Shown here: in pieces, positions 8,590-17,159 of the stretch | Numbering within the stretch: the stretch's first letter is position 1 | Layout: each line of letters starts with the position of its first letter | NCBI GenBank assembly: GCA_903856805.1 | Contig: CAIOCZ010000021.1 | Coordinates: forward strand, 1-40,496 | Direction of reading: 5' to 3' | Source of the DNA: an uncultured cyanobacterium | Lineage (GTDB): Bacteria; Cyanobacteriota; Cyanobacteriia; PCC-6307; Cyanobiaceae | DNA: 40,496 nucleotides | The notes under the pieces: generated by a model | Database searches by the model: none | What the model saw: the letters and a program-made list of their open reading frames with translations, nothing else | What the model was told of the DNA's origin: nothing | Program-made: the position numbers and the translations under genes

Positions 8590-9168
8590 TCAGGGCTTGG
8601 GTGGCGTGGTGCCCCGCAGGCCATCCAGGGGGGATTCGGAGAAGAAACGCACCAGATCGGAGATCGAGCTGGCTTTCTGCATCAACGCCATCAGCGCGGG
8701 AATGCTCACCTCAATGTTGTCGTTTGGATAGGCCCGTAGGAAGGACATCGCCGAGAGGGACCCCTTCCCGTCCACGATCCCGATCACCATGGCTGAGCGC
8801 AGGGCGGGGATGCCCACCGAGGGGGTGTTCAGAGGAAAGATCACCCGGGCCAGCCGTTCCAGGATCGCTTCGCCGATGCGGGTGTTGAGCAAGCGGCTCA
8901 CCAGGGCCACCGGCAGGGGGATCTTTTCGTTCAGCATCCTGGCCACCTCCGTGGGGTTCTGCTTGCCGAGGGCCAGGCCCTGGGCCAGCAACCCCCTGGC
9001 CTGGCCCGTGGTGGCCAGGTACTCCAGGTCGGCTACCGGCAGGGAGCGGCGGAAGGCCCCGCTCACGAAAACGAGATTCTCAGCGGCCTGGGAGGCGGGT
9101 GCTCCAAGGCCCAGCCCTAGGCCGAGGGTGATTGCCAGAAGCCGTTGCCGCTTGCTCCTTTGCTTCAC
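8590..9168 (-). CDS. Exported DUF1400-domain protein, short form
   Basis: A 192-residue protein with a Sec signal peptide (RLLAITLGLGLGLGAPASQA, cleavage probably after AQA-like ASQA near residue 29). The mature part, with ENLVFVSGAFRRSLPVADLEYLATTG, LARVIFPLNTPSVGIPALRSA and IEVSIPALMALM, resembles DUF1400, a domain found at the N-terminus of cyanobacterial alpha/beta hydrolases. Here the hydrolase itself is absent: no G-x-S-x-G motif follows. The 17.2-kb gene in this window has the domain together with a hydrolase. The start is GTG 9168. It sits 43 bases after the ABC1 kinase gene and 43 bases before thrC, so the three may be co-transcribed. Function unknown; a periplasmic or thylakoid-lumen location is inferred from the signal peptide. 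Confidence 0.78.
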   Translation of the reverse strand: MKQRSKRQRLLAITLGLGLGLGAPASQAAENLVFVSGAFRRSLPVADLEYLATTGQARGLLAQGLALGKQNPTEVARMLNEKIPLPVALVSRLLNTRIGEAILERLARVIFPLNTPSVGIPALRSAMVIGIVDGKGSLSAMSFLRAYPNDNIEVSIPALMALMQKASSISDLVRFFSESPLDGLRGTTPPKP

Positions 9169-9211
9169 CGGCGGGATTGGGTGGAAGGTGAGTGGGGACT
9201 GTAGGCCGGGG

Positions 9212-11260
9212 TCAGGGGGACCTGAGCAGCGCAGGGGAGACCAGGAGGTCGCGCACCAGGTGGACCATGCTGCGTTCGGCGAGGCCCCGGGCCACCTCCA
9301 GGCCCATGCGGCGTAGTTCCGGTTCCCCCAGCACCCGCGGCAGACGCTTGAACAGCAGTTGGGGCTGGAAACCTGGAAGGTTTTTCAAGATCGCTACCAG
9401 CTGACGGATCGGTTCGAGGTCCATCAGGGGGCCGGTGTTGAGTGGTTGGGGCCGTTCCCTCAGCCCCGGTGGCAGAAGGCGTTGCGGCATCTGTCGGCCC
9501 AGGCGCAGGGTGGTGCGCCAGGCCAGATCGTCCATGCGTTTCACCACGGCATCCACCAATTGCTGACGCAGCAGGCCGCCCTTGGGGGAGAACAGGAACT
9601 CCAGCACCTGATCCAGCAGGCCATCGAGATCCAGTTGGTCCTGCAGGGAGGCACTGCCGATCAGGCTCTCCAGCCGCTCCCAGCGGAATTCATCGCCGTC
9701 GTAGAGCATTTCCCGCAGGCTTTGGCGCAGTTCAGGATCGGGATCTTCCATCAGACGCCGGGCGAAATAGGGATAGGCTGCCCCCAGGATCTTGAAGTTG
9801 GGATCCACACTTAAGGCAATGCCTTCAAGGGTGACCAGTGAACGAATGATCAGGGCGTAGTAGGGGGGGACGCGAAAGGGAAACCGATACATCACCCCAG
9901 AAAGATCATCCGTGACCGCTTTGAAGTCCATCCGGCTGACCCCCATCTCCAGGGCTTGGCCAAACACCCCTTCGAAGGCGGGCACGATCGGCTCCAGATT
10001 CACCTGTTCACTCAAGAAGCCAAGCTTGACGAAGTCTTGGGAGAGGGAGGTGAAGTCACGATTCACTAGATGGACCACCGCCTGGATCAGGCCGGTGCGG
10101 GACTCGCGACTCACCTCACTCATCATGCCGAAATCCAGGTAGGCCAACCTGCCATCGGCTAGGGCAAGTAGGTTGCCGGGGTGGGGATCGGCATGGAAGA
10201 AGCCATGCTCCAGCAGTTGTTGAAGGCTGCAGTTGACCCCCACCTGAACCATGTCATCTGGATCAACACCGATGGCGCGAACTTTTTCAAGATTGGTGAG
10301 TTTCACCCCATCAATCCATTCCATCGTCAGCACCCTGCGACTGGTGGCTTGATGGTGAATTTTGGGAACGGCGATGCGTGGGTTGTGGCGATGGAGCTCG
10401 GCGAATTTTTCGGCGTTAGCGGCTTCGTTGAGATAATCCATCTCTTCGAAAACTCGTTTTCCGAGTTCGTCAATCAAGGCCACTAGGTCGCTGCGAATCA
10501 GGCCTACATTTTTGTTAAGCCAGGCGGCGATGTTGCGCACGATATAGAGATCGAGCGTGATTTGTTCCCGCAGGCCTGGCCGCTGCACTTTCACGGCTAC
10601 CCTCTGGCCGTCGGGCAACACCCCCCGATGGACCTGCCCTAGGGAGGCCGCCGAGATCGGCTCCCGCTCCAGGGCGGCGTAGATCTCGTCCACGGGGGCC
10701 CCCAGGTCCTCCTCGATGCAGGCCATGGCCAGGCCGGAATCAAAGCCGGGAAGCTGATCCTGCAGCTGGGCCAGCTCCTCGAGCAGGACGGGCGGAATGA
10801 TGTCCGGGCGGGTGGACAGGGCCTGGCCGGCCTTGATGAACGCCGGACCCAGCTGGGCCAGGAGTTCGGCGCATTCCCGCGCCCGGGCCCGGGCCCGCTC
10901 CGGCTCCTTCAGGCGACCCAGGAACCGATCCACGCCCACACCCACCAGATAGAGGCTGATCGGGATCAGGGTTTGCCGGAGGCGTCGCGCCAGCCGTTGG
11001 GGATGGCCGGCATAGATGCGGGTGATGGCCGCCGGGTCGTACTCCAGCAGGCCAGCGGCCTCGAGGAAGTCGTTGAGCTCGGTGGGATTGGCGCTGGGAC
11101 TGGCGTTCACTGGGGCTTGCGGATCGCTTGGTGCCTGGATCGAGGGTTCGGTCGGGGCGGGCGGCGCCATGGGGTCGGAGCCGAACACGGCAGCCCGCAT
11201 GGCGGCTAGGGCGTGCTCGGCGGCGGTGGAACGGGTGACCTCGGAAGCAACGGGGGGCAT
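9212..11260 (-). CDS. ABC1/UbiB-family atypical kinase
   Basis: A 682-residue member of the ABC1 (AarF/UbiB) family of atypical protein-kinase-like ATPases linked to prenyl-lipid and quinone metabolism. Family marks are the KAGQ motif of the N-terminal extension (143-146), the alanine-rich nucleotide loop SAASLGQV (203-210), the VAVKVQRPG lysine (K224), the catalytic loop HADPHPGN (356-363) and the metal-binding YLDFG (374-378). All key residues are present. The first 60 residues are rich in alanine and proline and probably disordered. Bacterial homologues occur in several copies in cyanobacteria, so I do not assign a specific symbol. It diverges from recN across 136 bases and heads the series with the DUF1400 gene and thrC. 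The middle of the gene (about 10200-10580) is visibly lower in GC than the rest. Confidence 0.92.
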   Translation of the reverse strand: MPPVASEVTRSTAAEHALAAMRAAVFGSDPMAPPAPTEPSIQAPSDPQAPVNASPSANPTELNDFLEAAGLLEYDPAAITRIYAGHPQRLARRLRQTLIPISLYLVGVGVDRFLGRLKEPERARARARECAELLAQLGPAFIKAGQALSTRPDIIPPVLLEELAQLQDQLPGFDSGLAMACIEEDLGAPVDEIYAALEREPISAASLGQVHRGVLPDGQRVAVKVQRPGLREQITLDLYIVRNIAAWLNKNVGLIRSDLVALIDELGKRVFEEMDYLNEAANAEKFAELHRHNPRIAVPKIHHQATSRRVLTMEWIDGVKLTNLEKVRAIGVDPDDMVQVGVNCSLQQLLEHGFFHADPHPGNLLALADGRLAYLDFGMMSEVSRESRTGLIQAVVHLVNRDFTSLSQDFVKLGFLSEQVNLEPIVPAFEGVFGQALEMGVSRMDFKAVTDDLSGVMYRFPFRVPPYYALIIRSLVTLEGIALSVDPNFKILGAAYPYFARRLMEDPDPELRQSLREMLYDGDEFRWERLESLIGSASLQDQLDLDGLLDQVLEFLFSPKGGLLRQQLVDAVVKRMDDLAWRTTLRLGRQMPQRLLPPGLRERPQPLNTGPLMDLEPIRQLVAILKNLPGFQPQLLFKRLPRVLGEPELRRMGLEVARGLAERSMVHLVRDLLVSPALLRSP

Positions 11261-11386
11261 CGGCGTTGGTTCCGGATCCAGGGATGGGGCGGCGACGATT
11301 CTGTCTTGGCGTTGCTGGGGCTGCGGCCCCCCTGTTGGATTGGGTCCGCAGCCGCTACGGTCGGGCCTTGCATGTCAACGCTCGCC

Positions 11387-11391
11387 GGAGG
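11387..11391 (+). promoter_or_regulatory. Shine-Dalgarno site setting the recN GTG start
   Basis: GGAGG lies 5 bases before GTG 11397. The frame extends upstream to 11016 without a stop, so this site, together with the conserved TGLRLENIALIEQLEL beginning, decides the start. Confidence 0.7.
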
Positions 11392-11396
11392 CAGGG

Positions 11397-13094
11397 GTGC
11401 TCACGGGTCTGCGCCTCGAGAACATTGCCCTGATCGAGCAGCTGGAGCTGACTTTTGAGGTCGGCTTCACCGTGCTGACCGGCGAAACCGGCGCCGGTAA
11501 ATCGATCCTGCTGGATGCCCTCGATGCCCTGTTGGGGGGCGCCCAGGGGGCCCAAGGGGCGCGACTGTTGCGGCGCGGCCGTGAACGGGGGCGGATCGAA
11601 GCCAGTTTTTCCCTCACCCCGCCGGTGCTGGCCTGGTTGGAGCTCCAGCAGTTGGACGCCGAAGAGGAGGGGCTGGTGCTGAGTCGGGATTGGCGCCTGC
11701 AGGAGGGCCGCCCGGTCAGTCGCCATCGCCTCAATGGCGTGGTGATCAGCCGAGCCCAAGTGGTGGAGCTGCGCCCTTTATTGCTGGATCTCACCGTGCA
11801 GGGCCAGACCCAGCACCTAGGGCGTCCGGGCCAGCAGCGCCGTTGGTTGGATCGCTTCGCGGGCTCCGCCCAGCTGCCGCTTTTGGAGGCAGCCTCCCAG
11901 GCCTGGAGGAGCTGGAGGCAGGCCGCCAAGGCCCTGGCCGCCGCCCGCTCCGATCTGGCCCGGGTGGAGCAGGAGCGCCAGCGCCAGGAGCAGTTGCTGG
12001 AGGATCTGGAGGCGGCGGTTCTGGAGGATCCGGAGGAGCGCCAGCACCTGCAGATTGAGCAGGATCGGCTGGCCCATGGCGTCCGGTTGCAACAGGGGGT
12101 CACGGTGCTGCTGGGGCGGTTGCTGGAGGGCCAGGAGGCGGCGCCGGCGGCGTTGGATCACCTGGCGGCCTGTGTCCAGGAACTGGGGCAGATGGCGGCC
12201 CTCGATCCTTCCGTGGCCCCCTTGGCGGAGGCTTGTGGGGGGGCGTTCACCGCGGTGCAGGAGCTGGCCCGGGACCTCGATCGCTATGGCGCCTCGTTGG
12301 AGAGTGATCCCCAGTCCCTGGCGGTCTTCCAGGAGCGCATGGCCCAGCTCAAGGCGCTGGAACGCCGCCATGGGCTGGAGTTAGCCGATTTGATTGCCCT
12401 GCGCGATCGGCTGCGGGAGCAGCTGGCCCCCGGGGGCTTGGAGGCCTCGCTGGCGGCCCTGGAACGGGCTGAAATCGCTGCGCGCCGAGACCGGGAACGG
12501 GTCCATGGGGCCCTGCGCGAGGCCCGCACCGTGGCGGCCCGGCGGTTGGAGGAGCAGTTGATGGAGGCGTTGCGGCCGATGGGCTTGGCCCAGGTGCGCT
12601 TTGCGGTGGAGATTGCGCCGGCGGAGCCCGGTGAGGAGGGGTCGGATGCCGTGCGCTTTTTGTTCTCCGCCAATCCGGGCCAGCCGTTGGCGCCTCTGGT
12701 GGAGGTGGCGTCTGGTGGTGAGATGAGCCGCTTCCTCTTGGCGCTGAAAACCTGCCTGGCCGCCGCCGATCCCCACGTCACCCTGGTATTTGATGAGATC
12801 GACAGTGGTGTGAGCGGCCGCGTCAGTGGGGCGATGGCGGAACTGTTGAAGCGCCTGTCGAGCTGCCGTCAGGTGTTCTGCGTCACCCATCAACCGCTGG
12901 TGGCGGCCGCCGCTGATCACCATTTCCGGGTGGCTAAGGCGGTGGACAACGGCCAGACCCATGCCCAGGTGTCCCACCTGCGGGACACTCAGGCTCGCCA
13001 GGCTGAGCTGGCGGAACTGGCTGGTGGGGACAGCGGAGAAGCCCGTAGCTATGCCGCTAGTTTGCTGGGACAGGAGTTCCCGAGGCTGGCATGA
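11397..13094 (+). CDS. recN: DNA repair protein RecN
   Basis: SMC-like ATPase acting in double-strand break repair. The 565-residue product begins with LRLENIALIEQLEL, the typical RecN first strand, followed by Walker A TGETGAGKSIL (about 27-37). A long helical, coiled-coil-type middle region rich in Glu, Gln, Arg and Ala separates this from the ABC signature VASGGEMSRFLLALK and Walker B VTLVFDEIDSGVSGR, then FCVTHQPLVAAAADHHF (H-loop). Length and architecture are normal for the family. GTG 11397 is chosen for the GGAGG site and the conserved beginning. The stop overlaps the ATG of the next gene by four bases, which implies translational coupling with the membrane protein. Confidence 0.95.
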   Translation: MLTGLRLENIALIEQLELTFEVGFTVLTGETGAGKSILLDALDALLGGAQGAQGARLLRRGRERGRIEASFSLTPPVLAWLELQQLDAEEEGLVLSRDWRLQEGRPVSRHRLNGVVISRAQVVELRPLLLDLTVQGQTQHLGRPGQQRRWLDRFAGSAQLPLLEAASQAWRSWRQAAKALAAARSDLARVEQERQRQEQLLEDLEAAVLEDPEERQHLQIEQDRLAHGVRLQQGVTVLLGRLLEGQEAAPAALDHLAACVQELGQMAALDPSVAPLAEACGGAFTAVQELARDLDRYGASLESDPQSLAVFQERMAQLKALERRHGLELADLIALRDRLREQLAPGGLEASLAALERAEIAARRDRERVHGALREARTVAARRLEEQLMEALRPMGLAQVRFAVEIAPAEPGEEGSDAVRFLFSANPGQPLAPLVEVASGGEMSRFLLALKTCLAAADPHVTLVFDEIDSGVSGRVSGAMAELLKRLSSCRQVFCVTHQPLVAAAADHHFRVAKAVDNGQTHAQVSHLRDTQARQAELAELAGGDSGEARSYAASLLGQEFPRLA

Positions 13095-13816
13095 GCGGCC
13101 GTGCCCAGGTGGATATTCCTGCCCGAATCTGTCGGCCTTACATCCTGGCTTTGCTGCTGGCTGCCCTGATCAATGGGGCGCTTCGAATCCAGATAGCGAT
13201 CCACTATTGGCGCCATGCTTATTACGCTGGTTTCGGCTTTGATCTAGTTCGTAATAGTTTAGCCCTGGTTTTTTCCCTGTTGCTAATCGCTTTTTTGGTT
13301 CGATTGATTTCCCTGGTGCCCCGCTTGTGGTGGACGCGTCAGCCGATCGCCAGTGGGGAGTTGTTTTGGCTGGGCCTGATTTCCACGTTGCAACTCACGC
13401 TGAACCTAGTATCGGTTAATGTTACCATTTATCGACTTAAAATAGCGTCCTATGAATTACTTGCCGAATCGATAGCGTTATATTCTGCTATTAATTTAAT
13501 TTTTTTGTTTTGGTATTGGTATGCTGATTATCCCCTGCGCGGTCGTCAGGCAATTGGTACTGGTCGGGCGGGGGTTCCCCTTGGCATTCTTTTTCCAGAG
13601 GAAGAAAGGGAGAAGTTTTTTATGAATACCGAGACCTGGATTCCCAAGCCAATCGATTACTTTTATTTTACAATTCTCTCCAGCAACTGTTTTGGTTCTC
13701 CCGAGGGGCATTGTGTGATTGGCTCTCGCTTAAAATTGATTCAGATTGTTCATACTGTTTTTATGATTTTTGTGTTCATTATTATTGTTGCCCGCGCCAT
13801 CAACACCCTGGCCTAA
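13091..13816 (+). CDS. AT-rich integral membrane protein with ion-channel-like C-terminus
   Basis: A 241-residue protein with about five membrane segments (roughly 17-33, 50-76, 88-112, 124-146 and 215-240). Between the last two, a soluble loop leads into DYFYFTILSSNCFGSPEGH and then KLIQIVHTVFMIFVFIIIV, ending ARAINTLA. This layout (pore helix, filter-like turn, final helix) recalls the pore module of two-transmembrane potassium channels, but the TVGYG filter is replaced by SSNCFG, so ion conduction is doubtful. The ATG overlaps the recN stop (ATGA). Its GC content, especially 13200-13800, is far below that of recN and uvrA, suggesting a separate origin or relaxed codon use. No function is assigned; the family relation is inferred from pattern only. 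Confidence 0.75.
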   Translation: MSGRAQVDIPARICRPYILALLLAALINGALRIQIAIHYWRHAYYAGFGFDLVRNSLALVFSLLLIAFLVRLISLVPRLWWTRQPIASGELFWLGLISTLQLTLNLVSVNVTIYRLKIASYELLAESIALYSAINLIFLFWYWYADYPLRGRQAIGTGRAGVPLGILFPEEEREKFFMNTETWIPKPIDYFYFTILSSNCFGSPEGHCVIGSRLKLIQIVHTVFMIFVFIIIVARAINTLA

Positions 13817-14127
13817 CACGGTAGATCCCGTGGGGGCGGAGGCCAAGGCCCCGGCGCGCCAGAGGCTGATTCGCCGGACCGAGTGGCCGGGGATCCTCCG
13901 GCAGGCCACGGCGATCATGCCGGCCCTTTCTGCTGGGAGGCGGCCTTTGGGTTTGAGGTGGCCTCCAAGGCGATCCATTCCAAACGGTTCCCCGAGGCTG
14001 GGGCCACCAGTGTTCTGGATCTGCAACGCCCAGCAGCGCCAGGCCGAGGTTGCCGCCTGGTGCGTCCAGGGGCTGCCCCATCGGGGTGGGCACCCCCCGT
14101 AGAATCCATCACTGCCGTAGGCCCCCC
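13817..14127. other. 311-base gap before uvrA with possible -10 element
   Basis: GC-rich region without a convincing gene; short ORFs on both strands are compositional. TAGAAT at 14100-14105, 22 bases before the uvrA ATG, is a fair -10 hexamer, but no clear -35 is present. A small CCCC/GGGG hairpin lies near 14077-14086. No terminator with a T-tract follows the membrane-protein gene. Confidence 0.35.
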
Positions 14128-17112
14128 ATGCCCCGCGCCAGCGCCGGGTCTTCCGCTCCGATCCCGGCCTCTTGCAACGGCAAGCTCGACCAAGCCCTCA
14201 CCGGGGGCAGTCTTGAGGATGTGATTCGCGTGCGTGGCGCGCGTCAGCACAACCTGCGCAACGTTGATCTCACGATTCCGCGCAACAAGCTGGTGGTGTT
14301 CACCGGCGTGAGTGGTAGCGGCAAGAGTTCCCTGGCCTTCGACACCATTTTCGCCGAGGGACAGCGGCGCTATGTCGAGAGCCTGTCGGCCTATGCCCGC
14401 CAGTTTCTTGGCCAGGTGGACAAGCCCGATGTGGACGCGATCGAAGGGTTGTCCCCGGCGATTTCGATCGATCAGAAATCCACGAGTCACAACCCCCGCT
14501 CCACGGTCGGCACGGTCACCGAGATCCAGGACTACCTGCGGTTGCTCTATGGCCGCGCCGGGGAGCCCCACTGCCCCCAGTGCGAGCGTTCGATCCGTCC
14601 CCAGACCATCGATGAGATGGTCGATCAGATCCTCACGCTCCCGGAGGGGACCCGCTATCAGCTGCTGGCGCCGGTGGTGCGCGGCAAGAAGGGCACCCAC
14701 GTGAAGTTGTTGTCCGGGTTGGTGGCCGAGGGGTTTGCCCGGGTTCGCATCGACGGCGAGGTGCGGGAACTGGCCGACAACATCGAGCTCGATAAGAACC
14801 ACGCCCACAACATCGAGGTGGTGGTGGATCGGCTGGTGGCCCGCGAGGGCATCCAGGAGCGGCTCAATGATTCGCTGCGCACCGCCCTGAAGCGGGGCGA
14901 GGGCCTGGCCCTGGTGGAGGTGGTGCCCAAGGCCGGCGAGCCCCTGCCGGAGGGGGTGGAGCGGGAACGGCTGTTCTCGGAGAACTTCGCCTGTCCGGTG
15001 CATGGGGCGGTGATGGAGGAGCTGTCGCCGCGCCTGTTTTCGTTTAACAGCCCCTATGGTGCCTGCCCCGATTGCCATGGCATCGGCCATCTGCGGAAGT
15101 TCACCCAGGAGCGGGTGATCCCCGATCCCGGCCTGCCGGTGTATGCCGCCATTGCCCCCTGGAGTGATAAGGATAATTCCTACTACTTCTCCCTCCTTTA
15201 TAGTGTTGGTGAGGCGTTTGGGTTTGAATTAAAAACACCCTGGAACCAGTTGGCCGAGGAGCAGCGTCAGGTATTGCTGCATGGCAGTAAGGAACCAATC
15301 ACGATCCAGGCGGATAGCCGCTACCGCAAGAGCGAGGGTTACACCCGGCCGTTTGAAGGAATTCTCCCCATTCTGGAACGGCAATTGCGCGATGCCAGTG
15401 GCGAATCCATTCGTCAGAAGCTGGAGAAGTTCCTGGAGTTGGTGCCCTGTGCCAGTTGCCATGGCCTGAGGTTGCGGCCCGAGGCCCTAGCGGTGAAGGT
15501 GGGTCCTTACACCATCAATCAGCTCACGGCGGTGAGCGTCGCCGAAACCCTTCAGCGGATCGAGGCCCTGATGGGGGTGGGGGCCAGCGAGGGCCAGGAG
15601 CCCCTGCTCAGCCCACGCCAGATTCAGATCGGCGATCTGGTGCTGCGGGAGATCCGGATGCGGCTGCGGTTCCTGCTGGATGTGGGCCTCGACTACCTCA
15701 GCCTCGATCGCCCCGCCATGACCCTCTCCGGCGGGGAGGCGCAGCGGATCCGATTGGCCACCCAGATCGGCGCCGGCCTGACCGGGGTGCTCTACGTGTT
15801 GGATGAACCGAGCATCGGGCTGCATCAGCGCGACAACGATCGCCTGCTCGCCACCCTGATCAAATTGCGGGATCTGGGCAACACCCTGATTGTGGTGGAG
15901 CACGACGAGGACACAATCAGGGCCGCCGACCATCTGGTGGATATCGGTCCCGGCGCCGGCGTCCATGGGGGCCACATCGTGGCGGAGGGCTCCCTGGCCA
16001 ATCTGCTCGCCGCCGAGGACTCCCTCACCGGCGCGTACCTGAGCGGTCGCCGCTCCATCCCCACTCCGGCGGAGCGTCGCGATGCGGGCAGTCGCCGGCT
16101 CACCTTGGTGAACTGCCACCGCAACAATCTGCAGGGCATTGATCTGGAGATTCCCTTGGGGCGCTTGGTGTGCGTCACCGGCGTGAGTGGCAGTGGCAAG
16201 AGCACGTTGGTGAATGAGCTGCTCCACCCTGCCTTGGAACACAAGCTGGGGATGAAGGTGCCCTTTCCATCCGGATTGGATGAACTGAGGGGCATCAAGG
16301 CGATCGATAAGGTGATTGTGATTGATCAATCGCCGATCGGTCGTACACCCCGCTCCAATCCCGCCACCTACACCGGTGCCTTCGATCCGATTCGCCAGGT
16401 GTTTGCCGCCACCGTGGAGGCCAAGGCGCGGGGCTATCAGGTGGGCCAGTTCAGTTTCAATGTCAAGGGGGGGCGCTGCGAGGCCTGCAGTGGTCAGGGG
16501 GTGAACGTGATCGAGATGAACTTCCTGCCCGATGTGTATGTGCAGTGTGATGTTTGCAAGGGTGCGCGTTATAACCGCGAAACCCTGCAGGTCACCTATC
16601 GCGGCCACACCATTGCCGATGTGCTGGAGATGACGGTGGAGCAGGCCGCCGAGACGTTTTCGGCCATCCCCCAGGCCGCCGATCGGTTGCGCACCCTGGT
16701 GGATGTGGGCCTGGGCTACATCAAGCTCGGCCAGTCGGCTCCCACCCTCTCCGGCGGCGAGGCCCAGCGGGTGAAGTTGGCCACGGAACTATCCAAGCGG
16801 GCCACCGGCAAAACCCTCTACTTGATCGATGAGCCCACCACCGGTCTCAGTTTCTACGACGTGCACAAGCTGATGGAGGTGATGCAGCGGCTGGTGGATA
16901 AGGGCAATTCAATCCTGGTGATTGAGCACAATCTTGATGTGATCCGCTGTGCCGATTGGCTAATTGATCTCGGTCCCGATGGCGGCGATAAGGGTGGTGA
17001 GATCGTGGTGTGCGGCACCCCTGAGGAGGTGGCGGAGCATGCCACCAGCCACACGGGCCGCTATCTCAAGCAGGTGTTGGCCCAGCATCCGCCGGAGCTG
17101 GTGGCGGCCTGA
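14128..17112 (+). CDS. uvrA: Excinuclease ABC subunit UvrA
   Basis: Damage-recognition ATPase of nucleotide excision repair, forming the UvrA2-UvrB complex. The 994-residue product has two ABC modules: Walker A FTGVSGSGKSSLAF (about 57-70) with signature LSGGEAQRIRLA (about 532), and Walker A VTGVSGSGKSTLVNE (about 683) with signature LSGGEAQRVKLA (about 873). Zinc-binding cysteines occur in GACPDCHGIGH and GGRCEACSGQG with VQCDVCKGARYN. VDAIEGLSPAISIDQK and SPIGRTPRSNPATYTG are family hallmarks. ATG 14128 is used; the frame is open upstream to 14050, and the about 25 residues before LEDVIRVRGARQHNL are unconserved, so a later start is possible. A DNA-repair neighbour of recN. Confidence 0.97.
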   Translation: MPRASAGSSAPIPASCNGKLDQALTGGSLEDVIRVRGARQHNLRNVDLTIPRNKLVVFTGVSGSGKSSLAFDTIFAEGQRRYVESLSAYARQFLGQVDKPDVDAIEGLSPAISIDQKSTSHNPRSTVGTVTEIQDYLRLLYGRAGEPHCPQCERSIRPQTIDEMVDQILTLPEGTRYQLLAPVVRGKKGTHVKLLSGLVAEGFARVRIDGEVRELADNIELDKNHAHNIEVVVDRLVAREGIQERLNDSLRTALKRGEGLALVEVVPKAGEPLPEGVERERLFSENFACPVHGAVMEELSPRLFSFNSPYGACPDCHGIGHLRKFTQERVIPDPGLPVYAAIAPWSDKDNSYYFSLLYSVGEAFGFELKTPWNQLAEEQRQVLLHGSKEPITIQADSRYRKSEGYTRPFEGILPILERQLRDASGESIRQKLEKFLELVPCASCHGLRLRPEALAVKVGPYTINQLTAVSVAETLQRIEALMGVGASEGQEPLLSPRQIQIGDLVLREIRMRLRFLLDVGLDYLSLDRPAMTLSGGEAQRIRLATQIGAGLTGVLYVLDEPSIGLHQRDNDRLLATLIKLRDLGNTLIVVEHDEDTIRAADHLVDIGPGAGVHGGHIVAEGSLANLLAAEDSLTGAYLSGRRSIPTPAERRDAGSRRLTLVNCHRNNLQGIDLEIPLGRLVCVTGVSGSGKSTLVNELLHPALEHKLGMKVPFPSGLDELRGIKAIDKVIVIDQSPIGRTPRSNPATYTGAFDPIRQVFAATVEAKARGYQVGQFSFNVKGGRCEACSGQGVNVIEMNFLPDVYVQCDVCKGARYNRETLQVTYRGHTIADVLEMTVEQAAETFSAIPQAADRLRTLVDVGLGYIKLGQSAPTLSGGEAQRVKLATELSKRATGKTLYLIDEPTTGLSFYDVHKLMEVMQRLVDKGNSILVIEHNLDVIRCADWLIDLGPDGGDKGGEIVVCGTPEEVAEHATSHTGRYLKQVLAQHPPELVAA

Positions 17113-17159
17113 CCGAATCGGCCTCCCCTGCATCCGGCAAACTGGGGGCCCTCCGCCCG

